Of a stretch of 64,000 nucleotides of DNA, positions 52,594-62,716 are shown one piece after another. The first letter of the stretch is position 1. Every line of letters starts with the position of its first letter. A program made the position numbers and the translations under genes. Origin of the DNA: Nematostella vectensis (Eukaryota; Cnidaria; Anthozoa; Actiniaria; Edwardsiidae); NCBI RefSeq assembly GCF_932526225.1, contig NC_064044.1:15005453-15069452 (forward strand), read 5' to 3'. Below the pieces are notes generated by a model, which was given only the letters and a program-made list of their open reading frames with translations, was not told the origin of the DNA and did not search any database.

Positions 52594-52606
52594 CAGACTT
52601 AGTCTG
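52594..52606. promoter_or_regulatory. 13-bp palindrome upstream of tRNA-Phe (representative)
   Basis: CAGACTTAGTCTG is a perfect 6+1+6 inverted repeat at -24 to -12 from the Phe 5' end. Many units have it; others read CGT or TTGT in the centre, which leaves five paired bases. It could be a protein site or chance; no function is shown. Confidence 0.4.
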
Positions 52607-52613
52607 CTCGGGC

Positions 52614-52620
52614 TTAAATA
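52614..52620 (-). promoter_or_regulatory. TATA-like element of tRNA-Phe, -38 to -32 (representative)
   Basis: TATTTAA on the minus strand lies 31 nt upstream of the mature Phe 5' end. Sequence and spacing hold in nearly all Phe copies I checked. TATA-like upstream elements assist polymerase III at tRNA genes in fission yeast and plants; that role here is inferred. Confidence 0.6.
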
Positions 52621-52765
52621 TGATGAATTTTGAATGAAGAAATAAAAAGTGCGCAAAATTGCAACCAAAGAAGGACTGCTCTTCTTCGCCATTGTTTATG
52701 CGCAATAATCAAAACTTTATCTAATTATAAAAGTAAGACCTTCTAAATTTAAAAAAATGAATTTT

Positions 52766-52837
52766 TTTCCATACCGGGAGTCGAACCCGGGCCGTCTGGG
52801 TGAAAACCAGAAATCCTAACCGCTAGACCATATGGGA
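52766..52837 (-). tRNA. tRNA-Glu(TTC), E1
   Basis: T-arm and anticodon arm perfect; one C2-A71 mismatch in the acceptor. Confidence 0.85.
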
Positions 52838-52868
52838 TATCTGCTCACCTTAGAAAATGTTTTCTTGA

Positions 52869-52875
52869 TTAAATA
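52869..52875 (-). promoter_or_regulatory. TATA-like element of tRNA-Glu, -38 to -32 (representative)
   Basis: The same heptamer TATTTAA stands 31 nt upstream of the Glu 5' end, the same distance as for Phe, although the other flanking bases are unrelated. Some units carry TTAATAA at this position instead, and the E5 units have four extra bases that move it to -42 to -36. Confidence 0.6.
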
Positions 52876-53014
52876 CAGCGCGAAGAATAGTATTCAGATA
52901 CGATGATGTTTTCTCCATAAATTTATCAAGCTCATATTTGTACCATTTTTTACAAACATGTCTGCCGTGTCTTGACTGTGAAAGAGCTCCAGTTAACAAA
53001 AATGGTTTAAAAAA

Positions 53015-53075
53015 TGCCGAAACAGGGGATTTTTCAGAGTTCCTACAAACTCTCCGGATTGAATAAAGGACCTTT

Positions 53076-53110
<35 letters not shown>

Positions 53111-53116
53111 TTAGGC
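53015..53116 (-). tRNA. tRNA-Phe(GAA)-like, F1, weakened
   Basis: T-stem 3' strand CCCTG leaves two mismatches; T-loop TTATTC loses B-box bases; acceptor GCCTAAA has one mismatch. Confidence 0.48.
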
Positions 53117-53299
53117 ACGTTCATTTCCAGACTTAGTCTGCTCGGGCTTAGATATGATGAATTTTGTATGAAAAAATAACAAGTGCGCAAAATGTCAAAC
53201 AAAGAAGGACTGCTCTTCTTCGCCATTGTTTTTGCGCAATAATCAAAACTTTATCTAATTATAAAAGTAAGACCTTCTAGATTTAAAAAAAAGGAATTT

Positions 53300-53371
53300 T
53301 TCACATACCGGGAGTCGAACCCGGGCCGTCTGGGTGAAAACCAGAAATCCTAACCGCTAGACCATATGGGA
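53300..53371 (-). tRNA. tRNA-Glu(TTC), E1
   Basis: One acceptor mismatch (TATGTGA); rest perfect. Confidence 0.84.
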
Positions 53372-53548
53372 TACCTGCTCACCTTAGGAAATGTTTTCTT
53401 GATTAAATACAGCGCGAAGAATAGTATTATGATACAATGATGTTTTCTCCATAAATTTATCAAGCTCATATTTGTACCATTTTTTACAAACACGTCTGCC
53501 GTGTCTTGACTGTGAAAGAGCTCCAGTTAACAAAAATAGTTTAAAAAA

Positions 53549-53650
53549 TGCCGAAACAGGGGATTTTTCAGAGTTCCTACAAACTCTCCAGATTGAACCA
53601 GAGACCTTCAGATCTTCAGTCTTCCGCTATCCAAACTGAGCTATTTCGAC
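53549..53650 (-). tRNA. tRNA-Phe(GAA)-like, F1, weakened
   Basis: T-stem mismatches as in 53015, plus changes in D-arm and anticodon stem (GCGGAAGAC). Confidence 0.45.
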
Positions 53651-53833
53651 ACGTTCATGTACAGACTTCGTCTGCTCGGGCTTAAATATGATGAATTTTG
53701 TATGAAAAAATAAAAAGTGCGCAAAATGTCAAACAAAGAAGGACTGCTCTTCTTCGCTATTGTTTTTGCGCAATAATGAAAACTTTATCTAATTATAAAA
53801 GTAAGACCTTCTAGATTTAAAAAAAAGGAATTT

Positions 53834-53905
53834 TTCACATACCGGGAGTAGAACCCGGGCCGTCTGGGTGAAAACCAGAAATCCTAACCGCTAGACCATA
53901 TGGGA
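53834..53905 (-). tRNA. tRNA-Glu(TTC), E2
   Basis: T57 in the T-loop and one acceptor mismatch. Confidence 0.72.
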
Positions 53906-54083
53906 TATCTGCTCACCTTAGGAAATGTCTTCTTGATTAAATACAGCGCGAAGAATAGTATTAAGGGTACGATGATGTTTTCTCCATAAATTTATCAAGC
54001 TCATATTTGTACCATCCTTTACAAACATGTCTGCCGTGTCTTGACTGTGAAAGAGCTCCAGTTAACAAAAATGGTTTAAAAAA

Positions 54084-54129
54084 TGCCGAAACCCGGGATT
54101 TTTCAGAGTTCCTACAAACTCTCCGGATT

Positions 54130-54179
<50 letters not shown>

Positions 54180-54185
54180 TTCGGC
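54084..54185 (-). tRNA. tRNA-Phe(GAA)-like, F1
   Basis: Consensus gene body with T6 terminator. Confidence 0.7.
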
Positions 54186-54370
54186 ACGTTCATGTCCAGA
54201 CTTAGTCTGCTCGGGCTTAAATATGATGAATTTTGAATGAAAAAATAAAAAGTTCGCAAAATGGCAACCAAAGAAGGACTGCTCTTCTTCGCCATTGTTT
54301 TTGCGCAATAATCAAAACTTTATCTAATAATAAAAGTAAGACCTTCTAGATTTAAAAAAAATGCATTTTT

Positions 54371-54442
54371 TTCCCATACCGGGAGTCGAACCCGGGCCGT
54401 CTTGGTGAAAACCAGATATCCTAACCGCTAGATCATATGGGA
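54371..54442 (-). tRNA. tRNA-Glu(TTC), E1
   Basis: Acceptor and T-arm perfect; one anticodon-stem mismatch and base 8-10 changed (ATGATC). Confidence 0.82.
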
Positions 54443-54620
54443 TATCTGCTCACCTTAGGAAATGTTTTCTTGATTAAATACAGCGCGAAGAATAGTATTA
54501 AGATACGATGATGTTTTCTCCATAAATTTATCAAGCTCATATTTGTACCATTCTTTACAAACATGTCTGCCGTGTCTTGACTGTGAAAGAGCTACAGTCA
54601 ACAAAACTGGTTTAAAGAAA

Positions 54621-54666
54621 TGCCGAAACCCGGGAATGTTCAGAGTTCCTACAAACTCTCCGGATT

Positions 54667-54697
<31 letters not shown>

Positions 54698-54722
54698 CCT
54701 CTCCAAACTGAGCTATTTTGGC
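54621..54722 (-). tRNA. tRNA-Phe(GAA)-like, F2
   Basis: Near-identical to 48118 although it lies outside the 2183-bp blocks, a sign of transfer between array regions. Confidence 0.58.
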
Positions 54723-54904
54723 AAGTTCATGTCCAGACTTCGTCTGCTCGGGCTTAAATATGATGAATTTTGTATAAAAATATAACAAGTGCGCAAAATG
54801 TCAAACAAAGAAGGACTGCTCTTCTTCGCCATTGTTTTTGCGCAATAATCAAAACCTTATCTAATTATAAAAGTAAGACCTTCTAGAATTAAAAAAATGC
54901 ATTT

Positions 54905-54976
54905 TTCCCATACCGGGAGTAGAACCCGGGAAGTCTGGGTGAAAACCAGAAATCCTAACCGCTAGACCATATGGGA
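54905..54976 (-). tRNA. tRNA-Glu(TTC), E2
   Basis: All stems pair; T57. Confidence 0.77.
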
Positions 54977-55154
54977 TACCTGATCACCTTAGGAAATGTT
55001 TTCTTGCTTATTAACAGCGCGAAGAATAGTATCATGATACGATGATGTTTTCTCCATAAATTTATTAAGCTCATATTTGTGCCATACTTTACAAACATGT
55101 CTGCCGTGTCTTGACTGTGAAAGAGCTACAGTCAACAAAAATGGTTCAAAGAAA

Positions 55155-55205
55155 TGCCGAAACCCGGGATGTTTCAGAGTTCCTACAAACTTTCCGGATT
55201 GAACA

Positions 55206-55250
<45 letters not shown>

Positions 55251-55256
55251 TTCGGC
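55155..55256 (-). tRNA. tRNA-Phe(GAA)-like, F2 variant
   Basis: The insert ends ACATCCC, intermediate between F1 and F2. Confidence 0.62.
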
Positions 55257-55438
55257 ACGTTCATGTCCAGACTTAGTCTGCTCGGGCTTAAATATGATGA
55301 ATTTTGAATGAAGAAATAAAAAGTGCGCAAAATGGCAACCAAAGAAGGACTGCTCTTCTTCGCCATTGTTTTTGCGCAATAATCAAAACTTTATCTAATT
55401 ATAAAAGTAAGACCTTCTAGATTTAAAAAAATGCATTT

Positions 55439-55510
55439 TTCCCATACCGGGAGTAGAACCCGGGACGTCTGGTTGAAAACCAGAAATCCTAACCGCTAGA
55501 CCATATGGGA
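55439..55510 (-). tRNA. tRNA-Glu(TTC), E2
   Basis: T57 and A38 (loop TTTTCAA); stems pair. Confidence 0.75.
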
Positions 55511-55688
55511 TATCTGCTCACTTTAGGAAATGTTTTCTTGATTAAATACAGCGCGAAGAATAGTATTATGATACGATGATGTTTTCTCCATAAATTTATC
55601 AAGCTCATATTTGTGCCATTCGTTACAAACAAGTCTGCCGTGTCTTGAGTGTGAAAGAGCTCCAGTTAACAAAAATGGTTTAAAAAAA

Positions 55689-55790
55689 TGGCGAAACCCG
55701 GGATTTTTCATAGTTTCTACAAACTCTCCGGATTGAACCAGGGACCTTCAGATTTTCAGTCTGACGCTGTCTCAACTGAGCTATTTCGGC
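55689..55790 (-). tRNA. tRNA-Phe(GAA)-like, F1
   Basis: Anticodon loop CTGAAAA, D-loop AGTTGAGACAG; one insert-hairpin pair lost. Confidence 0.52.
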
Positions 55791-55974
55791 ACGTTCAAGT
55801 CCAGAATTCGTCTGCTCGGGCTTAAATATGATGAATTTTGAATGAAAAAAAAAAAAAAGTGCCAAAATGGCAACCAAAAAAGGACTGCTCTTCCTCGCCA
55901 TTGTTTTTGCGCAATAATCAAAACTTTATCTAATTATAAAAGTAAGACCTTCTAGATTTAAAAAAATGCATTTT

Positions 55975-56046
55975 TTCCCATACCAGGAGTCGAACCCGGG
56001 CCGTCTGGGTGAAAACCAGAAATCCTAACCGCTAGACCATATGGGA
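55975..56046 (-). tRNA. tRNA-Glu(TTC), E1, intact
   Basis: T-stem CCGGG with CCTGG, one G-T pair; all else paired. Confidence 0.9.
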
Positions 56047-56223
56047 TACCTGCTCACCTTAGGAAATGTTTTCTTGATTAAATACAGCGCGAAGAATAGT
56101 ATTATGATAAGATGATGTTTTCTCCATAAATTTATCAAGCTCATATTTGTGCCATTCTTTACAAATATGTCTGCCGTATCTTGACTGTGAAAGAGGTCCA
56201 GTTAACAAAAATGGTTTAAAAAA

Positions 56224-56269
56224 TGCCGAAACCCGGGATTTTTCAGAGTTTCTACAAACTCTCCGGATT

Positions 56270-56319
<50 letters not shown>

Positions 56320-56325
56320 TTCGGC
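56224..56325 (-). tRNA. tRNA-Phe(GAA)-like, F1
   Basis: Insert loop TGTAGA; otherwise consensus. Confidence 0.7.
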
Positions 56326-56506
56326 ACGTTCATGTTTAGACTTAGTCTGCTCGGGCTTAAATATGATGAATTTTGAATGAAAAAATAAAAAGTGCCAAAA
56401 TGGCAACCAAAGAAGGACTGCTCTTCCTCGCCATTGTTTTTGCGCAATAATCAAAACTTTATCTAATTATAAACGTAAGACCTTCTAGATTTAAAAAAAT
56501 GCATTT

Positions 56507-56578
56507 TTCCCATACCGGGAGTAGAACCCGGGCCGTCTGGGTGAAAACCAGAAATCCTAACCGCTAGACCATATGGGA
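56507..56578 (-). tRNA. tRNA-Glu(TTC), E2 (class example)
   Basis: Acceptor, anticodon stem and T-stem all pair, and T7 follows. The T-loop is TTCTACT, so base 57, normally a purine that stacks in the elbow and lies in the B box, is T. Common in 53-64 kb; transcription may be reduced. Confidence 0.78.
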
Positions 56579-56756
56579 TATCTGCTCACTTTAGGAAATG
56601 TTTTCTTGATTAAATACAGCGCGAAGAATAGTATTATGATACGATGATGTTTTCTCCATAAATTTATCAAGCTCATATTTGTGCCATTCTTTACAAACAT
56701 GTCTGCCGTGTCTTGACTGTGAACGAGCTCCAGTTAACAAAAATGGTTTAAAAAAA

Positions 56757-56858
56757 TGCCGAAACCCGGGATTTTTCAGAGTTTCTACAAACTCTCCGGA
56801 TTGAACCAGGTACCTTCAGATTTTCAGTCTGACGCTGTCTCAACTGAGCTATTTCGGC
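56757..56858 (-). tRNA. tRNA-Phe(GAA)-like, F1
   Basis: Shares the CTGAAAA loop and D-loop of 55689; its T-stem 5' strand has one change (GTACCTGG). Confidence 0.54.
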
Positions 56859-57040
56859 ACGTTCAAGTCCAGAATTAGTCTGCTCGGGCTTAAATATGAT
56901 GAATTTTGAATGAAAAAATAAAAAGTGCCAAAATGGCAACCAAAGAAGGACTGCTCTTCCTCGCCATTGTTTTTGCGCAATAATCAAAACTTTATCTAAT
57001 TATGAAAGTAAGACCTTCTAGATTAAAAAAAATGCATTTT

Positions 57041-57112
57041 TTCCCATACCAGGAGTCGAACCCGGGTCGTCTGGGTGAAAACCAGAAATCTTAACCGCTA
57101 GACCATATGGGT
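57041..57112 (-). tRNA. tRNA-Glu(TTC), E1
   Basis: First base is A, leaving 1-72 unpaired; D-loop changed (GGTTAAGAT). Confidence 0.8.
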
Positions 57113-57289
57113 TACCTGCTCACCTTAGGAAATGTTTTCTTGATTAAATACAGCGCGAAGAATAGTATTATGATACGATGATGTTTTCTCCTTAAATTTA
57201 TCAAGCTCATATTTGTGCCATTCTTTACAAATATGTCTGCCGTGTCTTGACTGTGAAAGAGGTCCAGTTAACAAAAATGGTTTAAAAAA

Positions 57290-57391
57290 TGCCAAAACCC
57301 GGGATTTTTCAGAGTTTCTACAAACTCTCCGGATTGAACCAGGGACCTTTAGATCTAAAGTCTGACGCTCTCCCAACTGAGCTATTTTGTC
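57290..57391 (-). tRNA. tRNA-Phe body with anticodon TTA, F1
   Basis: The anticodon loop reads CTTTAGA, so the anticodon is TTA, complementary to UAA. Acceptor GACAAAA is changed. Probably drift in an unused copy. Confidence 0.5.
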
Positions 57392-57573
57392 ACGTTCATG
57401 TCCAGACTTCGTCTGCTCGGGCTTAAATATGATGAATTTTGTATGAAAAAATAAAAAGTGCGCAAAATGTCAAACAAAGAAGGACTGCTATTCTTCGCCA
57501 TTGATTTTGCGCAATAATCAAAACTTTATCTAATTATAAAAGTAAGACCTTCTAGATTTAAAAAAATGCATTT

Positions 57574-57645
57574 TTCCCATACCGGGAGTAGAACCCGGGA
57601 CGTCTGGGTGAAAACCAAAAATCCTAACCGCTAGACCATATGGGA
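57574..57645 (-). tRNA. tRNA-Glu(TTC), E2
   Basis: T57; anticodon stem TTTGG with one G-T pair. Confidence 0.75.
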
Positions 57646-57822
57646 TACCTGCTCACCTTAGGAAATGTTTTCTTGATTAAATACAGCGCGAAGAATAGTA
57701 TTATGATACGATGATGTTTTCTCCATAAATTTATCAAGCTCATATTTGTGCCATTCTTTACAAACATGTCTGCCGTGTCTTGACTGTGAAAGAGCTCCAG
57801 TTAACAAAAATGGTTTAAAAAA

Positions 57823-57868
57823 TGCCGAAACCCGCGATTTTTCAGAGTTCCTACAAACTCTCCGGATT

Positions 57869-57918
<50 letters not shown>

Positions 57919-57924
57919 TTCGGC
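57823..57924 (-). tRNA. tRNA-Phe(GAA)-like, F1
   Basis: T-stem 3' strand changed at one base (CGCGGG); else consensus. Confidence 0.67.
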
Positions 57925-58107
57925 ACGTTCATGTCCAGACCTAGTCTGCTCGGGCTTAAATATGATGAATTTTGAATGAAGAAATAAAAAGTGCGCAAAA
58001 TGGCAACCAAAGAAGGACTGCTCTTCTTCGCCATTGTTTTTGCGCAATAATCAAAACTTTATCTAATTATAAATGTAAGACCTTCTAGATTTAAAAAAAT
58101 GCATTTT

Positions 58108-58179
58108 TTCCCATACCGGGAGTCGAACCCGGGCCGTCTGGGTGAATACCAGAAATCCTAACCGCTAGACCATATTGGA
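58108..58179 (-). tRNA. tRNA-Glu(TTC), E1, U33 lost
   Basis: Loop TATTCAC lacks the conserved T33, and the acceptor has one mismatch. Confidence 0.72.
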
Positions 58180-58356
58180 TATCTGCTCACCTTATGAAAT
58201 GTTTTCTTGATTAAATACAGCGCGAAGAATAGTATTAAGATACGATGATGTTTTCTCCATAAATTTATCAAGCTCATATTTGTACCATTCTTTACAAACA
58301 TGTCTGCCGTGTCTTGACTGTGAAAGAGCTCCAGTTAACAAAAATGGTTTAAAAAA

Positions 58357-58458
58357 TGCCGAAACAGGGGATTTTTCAGAGTTCCTACAAACTCTCCGGA
58401 TTGAACCAGAGACCTTAAGATCTTCAGTCTGACGCTCTCTCAACTGAGCATTTTCGGC
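58357..58458 (-). tRNA. tRNA-Phe(GAA)-like, F1, weakened
   Basis: CCCTG T-stem strand (two mismatches), A box ATGCTCAGTTGAG. Confidence 0.5.
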
Positions 58459-58641
58459 ACGTTAATGTCCAGACATAGTCTGCTCGGGCTTAAATATGAT
58501 GAATTTTGAATGAAGAAATAAAAAGTGCGCAAAATGGCAACCAAAGAAGGACTGCTCTTCTTCGCCATTGTTTTTGCGCAATAATCAAAACTTTATCTAA
58601 TTATAAAAGTAAGACCTTCTAGATTTAAAAAAATGCATTTT

Positions 58642-58713
58642 TTCCCATACCAGGAGTCGAACCCGGGCCGTCTGGGTGAAAACCAGAAATCCTAACCGCT
58701 AGACCATATGGGA
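58642..58713 (-). tRNA. tRNA-Glu(TTC), E1, intact
   Basis: Duplicate of 55975 at offset 2667. Confidence 0.9.
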
Positions 58714-58890
58714 TACCTGCTCACCTTAGGAAATGTTTTCTTGATTAAATACAGCGCGAAGAATAGTATTATAATAAGATGATGTTTTCTCCATAAATTT
58801 ATCAAGCTCATATTTGTGCCATTCTTTACAAACATGTCTGCCGTGTCTTGACTGTGAAAGAGGTCCAGTTAACAAAAATGGTTTAAAAAA

Positions 58891-58936
58891 TGCCGAAACC
58901 CGGGATTTTTCAGAGTTTCTACAAACTCTCCGGATT

Positions 58937-58986
<50 letters not shown>

Positions 58987-58992
58987 TTCGGC
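58891..58992 (-). tRNA. tRNA-Phe(GAA)-like, F1
   Basis: Duplicate of 56224 at offset 2667. Confidence 0.7.
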
Positions 58993-59174
58993 ACGTTCAT
59001 GTCCAGACTTAGTCTGCTCGGGCTTAAATATGATGAATTTTGAATGAAAAAATAAAAAGTGCCAAAATGGCAACCAAAGAAGGACTGCTCTTCCTCGCCA
59101 TTGTTTTTGCGCAATAATCAAAACTTTATCTAATTATGAAAGTAAGACCTTCTAGATTTAAAAAAATGCATTTT

Positions 59175-59246
59175 TTCCCATACCAGGAGTCGAACCCGGG
59201 TCGTCTGGGTGAAAACCAGAAATCCTAACCACTAGACCATATGGGT
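59175..59246 (-). tRNA. tRNA-Glu(TTC), E1
   Basis: First base A as in 57041, and D-loop GTCTAGTGG. Confidence 0.8.
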
Positions 59247-59423
59247 TACCTGCTCACCTTAGGAAATGTTTTCTTGATTAAATACAGCGCGAAGAATAGT
59301 ATTATGATACGATGATGTTTTCTCCATAAATTTATCAAGCTCATATTTGTGCCATTCTTTACAAATATGTCTGCCGTGTCTTGACTGTGAAAGAGGTCCA
59401 GTTAACAAAAATGGTTTAAAAAA

Positions 59424-59525
59424 TGCCAAAACCCGGGATTTTTCAGAGTTTCTACAAACTCTCCGGATTGAACCAGGGACCTTTAGATCTACAGTCTGAC
59501 GCTCTCCCAACTGAGCTATTTCGTC
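59424..59525 (-). tRNA. tRNA-Phe body with anticodon GTA, F1
   Basis: The loop reads CTGTAGA, so the anticodon is GTA (tyrosine). Its duplicate 57290 has TTA, so this arm is changing quickly. Confidence 0.52.
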
Positions 59526-59707
59526 ACGTTCATGTACAGACTTCGTCTGCTCGGGCTTAAATATGATGAATTTTGTATGAAAAAATAAAAAGTGCGCAAA
59601 ATGTCAAACAAAGAAGGACTGCTATTCTTCGCCATTGATTTTGCGCAATAATCAAAACTTTATCTAATTATAAAAGTAAGACCTTCTAGATTTAAAAAAA
59701 TGCATTT

Positions 59708-59779
59708 TTCCCATACCGGGAGTAGAACCCGGGAAGTCTGGGTGAAAACCAAAAATCCTAACCGCTAGACCATATGGGA
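59708..59779 (-). tRNA. tRNA-Glu(TTC), E2
   Basis: Matches 57574. Confidence 0.75.
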
Positions 59780-59957
59780 TACCTGCTCACCTTAGGAAAT
59801 GTTTTCTTGATTAAATACAGCGCGAAGAATAGTATTATGATACGATGATGTTTTGTCCATAAATTTATCAAGCTCATATTTGTGCCATTCTTTACAAACA
59901 TGTCTGCCGTGTCTTGACTGTGAAAGAGGTCCAGTTAACAAAAATGGTTTAAAAAAA

Positions 59958-60059
59958 TGCCGAAACCCGGGATTTTTCAGAGTTCCTACAAACTCTCCGG
60001 ATTGAACCAGAGACCTTCAGATCTTTAGTCTGACGCTATCCCAACTGAGCTATTTCGGC
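59958..60059 (-). tRNA. tRNA-Phe with anticodon AAA, F1
   Basis: Loop CTAAAGA; D-stem has one change. Confidence 0.6.
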
Positions 60060-60241
60060 ACGTTCATGTCCAGACTTCGTCTGCTCGGGCTTAAATATGA
60101 TGAATTTTGTATGAAAAAATAAAAAGTGCGCAAAATGTCAAACAAAGAAGGACTGCTATTCTTCGCCATTGATTTTGCGCAATAATCAAAACTTTATCTA
60201 ATTATAAAAGTAAGACCTTCTAGATTTAAAAAAATGCATTT

Positions 60242-60313
60242 TTCCCATACCGGGAGTAGAACCCGGGACGTCTGGGTGAAAACCAAAAATCCTAACAGCT
60301 AGACCATATGGGA
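60242..60313 (-). tRNA. tRNA-Glu(TTC), E2
   Basis: T57, and an A-box change (GTCTAGCTG). Confidence 0.7.
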
Positions 60314-60490
60314 TACCTGCTCACCTTAGGAAATGTTTTCTTGATTAAATACAGCGCGAAGAATAGTATTATGATACGATGATGTTTTGTCCATAAATTT
60401 ATCAAGCTCATATTTGTGCCATTCTTTACAAACATGTCTGCCGTGTCTTGACTGTGAAAGAGGTCCAGTTAACAAAAATGGTTTAAAAAA

Positions 60491-60544
60491 TGCCGAAACC
60501 CGGGAATGTTCAGAGTTCCTACAAACTCTCCGGATTGAACCAGA

Positions 60545-60583
<39 letters not shown>

Positions 60584-60592
60584 ATTTTCGGC
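60491..60592 (-). tRNA. tRNA-Phe(GAA)-like, F1/F2 hybrid
   Basis: F2-type insert end with an F1 T6 terminator; base 8-9 region reads AAATGCTCAG. Confidence 0.6.
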
Positions 60593-60760
60593 ACGTTCAT
60601 GTCCAGACTTAGTCTGCTCGGGCTTAAATATGATGAATTTTGAATGAAGAAATAAAAAGTGCGCAAAATGGCAACCAAAGAAGGACTGCTCTTCTTCGCC
60701 ATTGTTTTTGCGCAATAATCAAAACTTTATCTAATTATAAAAGTAAGACCTTCTAGATTT

Positions 60761-60768
60761 AAAAAAAA
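60761..60768 (-). terminator. Polymerase III terminator of tRNA-Glu, T8 (representative)
   Basis: Eight T on the minus strand follow a short AAAAAATGCA spacer after the Glu 3' end at 60777. The E3 and E4 classes lack this run and have TTTTATTTT further downstream. Confidence 0.7.
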
Positions 60769-60776
60769 TGCATTTT

Positions 60777-60848
60777 TTCCCATACCGGGAGTCGAACCCG
60801 GGCAGTCTGGGTGAAAACCAGAAATCCTAACCGCTAGACCATATGGGA
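60777..60848 (-). tRNA. tRNA-Glu(TTC), E1, intact
   Basis: All stems pair, both boxes perfect, T8 terminator. Confidence 0.93.
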
Positions 60849-61025
60849 TATCTGCTCACCTTAGGAAATGTTTTCTTGATTAAATACAGCGCGTAGAATA
60901 GTATTAAGATACGATGATGTTTTCTCCATAAATTTATCAAGCTCATATTTGTACCATTCTTTACAAACATGTCTGCCGTGTCTTGACTGTGAAAGAGCTC
61001 CAGTTAACAAAAATGGTTTAAAAAA

Positions 61026-61079
61026 TGCCGAAACAGGGGATTTTTCAGAGTTCCTACAAACTCTCCGGATTTAACCAGA

Positions 61080-61121
<42 letters not shown>

Positions 61122-61127
61122 TTCGGC
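61026..61127 (-). tRNA. tRNA-Phe(GAA)-like, F1, weakened
   Basis: CCCTG T-stem strand; T-loop TTAAATC changes the B box. Confidence 0.5.
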
Positions 61128-61309
61128 ACGTTCATGTCAAGACTTCGTCGGCTCGGGCTTAAATATGATGAATTTTGTATGAAAAAATAACAAGTGCGCA
61201 AAATTTCAAACAAAGAAGGACTGCTCTTCTTCGCCATTGTTTTTGCGCAATAATCAAAACTTTATCTAATTATAAAAGTAAGACCTTCTAGATTTAAAAA
61301 AATGCATTT

Positions 61310-61381
61310 TTCCCATACCGGGAGTAGAACCCGGGACGTCTGGGTTAAAACCAGAAATCCTAACCGCTAGACCATATGGGA
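61310..61381 (-). tRNA. tRNA-Glu body with anticodon TTA, E2
   Basis: Loop TTTTAAC gives anticodon TTA, complementary to UAA; stems pair and T57 is present. Independent of 10727, because the backgrounds differ. Confidence 0.65.
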
Positions 61382-61552
61382 TACCTGCTCACCTTAGGAA
61401 ATGTTTTCTTGATTAAATACAGCGCGAAGAATAGTATTATGATACGATGATGTTTTCTCCATAAATTTATCAAGCTCATATTTGTACCATTCTTTATGTC
61501 TGCCGTGTCTTGACTGTGAAAGAGGTCCAGTTAACAAAAATGGTTTAAAAAA

Positions 61553-61606
61553 TGCCGAAACCCGGGAATGTTCAGAGTTCCTACAAACTCTCCGGATTGA
61601 ACCAGA

Positions 61607-61645
<39 letters not shown>

Positions 61646-61654
61646 ATTTTCGGC
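61553..61654 (-). tRNA. tRNA-Phe(GAA)-like, F1/F2 hybrid
   Basis: Duplicate of 60491 at offset 1062. Confidence 0.6.
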
Positions 61655-61838
61655 ACGTTCATGTCCAGACTTAGTCTGCTCGGGCTTAAATATGATGAAT
61701 TTTGAATGAAGAAATAAAAAGTGCGCAAAATGGCAACCAAAGAAGGACTGCTCTTCTTCGCCATTGTTTTTGCGCAATAATCAAAACTTTATCTAATTAT
61801 AAAAGTAAGACCTTCTAGATTTAAAAAAAATGCATTTT

Positions 61839-61910
61839 TTCCCATACCGGGAGTCGAACCCGGGCAGTCTGGGTGAAAACCAGAAATCCTAACCGCTAGA
61901 CCATATGGGA
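61839..61910 (-). tRNA. tRNA-Glu(TTC), E1, intact
   Basis: Duplicate of 60777; fully paired. Confidence 0.93.
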
Positions 61911-62087
61911 TATCTGCTCACCTTAGGAAATGTTTTCTTGATTAAATACAGCGCGTAGAATAGTATTAAGATACGATGATGTTTTCTCAATAAATTTATC
62001 AAGCTCATATTTGTACCATTCTTTACAAACATGTCTGCCGTGTCTTGACTGTGAAAGAGCTCCAGTTAACAAAAATGGTTTAAAAAA

Positions 62088-62141
62088 TGCCGAAACAGGG
62101 GATTTTTCAGAGTTCCTACAAACTCTCCGGATTTAACCAGA

Positions 62142-62183
<42 letters not shown>

Positions 62184-62189
62184 TTCGGC
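62088..62189 (-). tRNA. tRNA-Phe(GAA)-like, F1, weakened
   Basis: Duplicate of 61026. Confidence 0.5.
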
Positions 62190-62371
62190 ACGTTCATGTC
62201 AAGACTTCGTCGGCTTGGTCTTAAATATGATGAATTTTGTATGAAAAAATAACAAGTGCGCAAAATTTCAAACAAAGAAGGACTGCTCTTCTTCGCCATT
62301 GTTTTTGCGCAATAATCAAAACTTTATCTAATTATAAAAGTAAGACCTTCTAGATTTAAAAAAATGCATTT

Positions 62372-62443
62372 TTCCCATACCGGGAGTAGAACCCGGGACG
62401 TCTGGGTTAAAACCAGAAATCCTAACCGCTAGACCATATGGGA
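62372..62443 (-). tRNA. tRNA-Glu body with anticodon TTA, E2
   Basis: Duplicate of 61310, keeping the TTA anticodon. Confidence 0.65.
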
Positions 62444-62620
62444 TACCTGCTCACCTTAGGAAATGTTTTCTTGATTAAATACAGCGCGAAGAATAGTATT
62501 ATGATACGATGATGTTTTCTCCATAAATTTATCAAGCTCATATTTGTACCATTCTTTACAAATATGTCTGCCGTGTCTTGACTGTGAAAGATGTCCAGTT
62601 AACAAAAATGGTTTAAAAAA

Positions 62621-62671
62621 TGCCGAAACCCGGGATTTTTCAGAGTTTCTACAAACTCTCCGGATTGAACT

Positions 62672-62716
<45 letters not shown>

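Larger units (their letters stand above)
55975..59850. repeat. Overlapping 2667-bp and 2134-bp duplications
   Basis: The Glu at 55975 and Phe at 56224 match 58642 and 58891 (offset 2667, five units). Glu 57041, Phe 57290 and Glu 57574 match 59175, 59424 and 59708 (offset 2134, four units), sharing a rare changed Glu first base and a changed Phe anticodon region. Confidence 0.75.
60242..62443. repeat. Two-unit duplication of about 1065 bp
   Basis: Phe 60491, Glu 60777, Phe 61026 and Glu 61310 match 61553, 61839, 62088 and 62372 with an offset of 1062 bp. A deletion of about 6 bp near 61496, downstream of the Phe gene, marks the second copy. Both copies carry Glu genes with the anticodon TTA. 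Confidence 0.85.
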
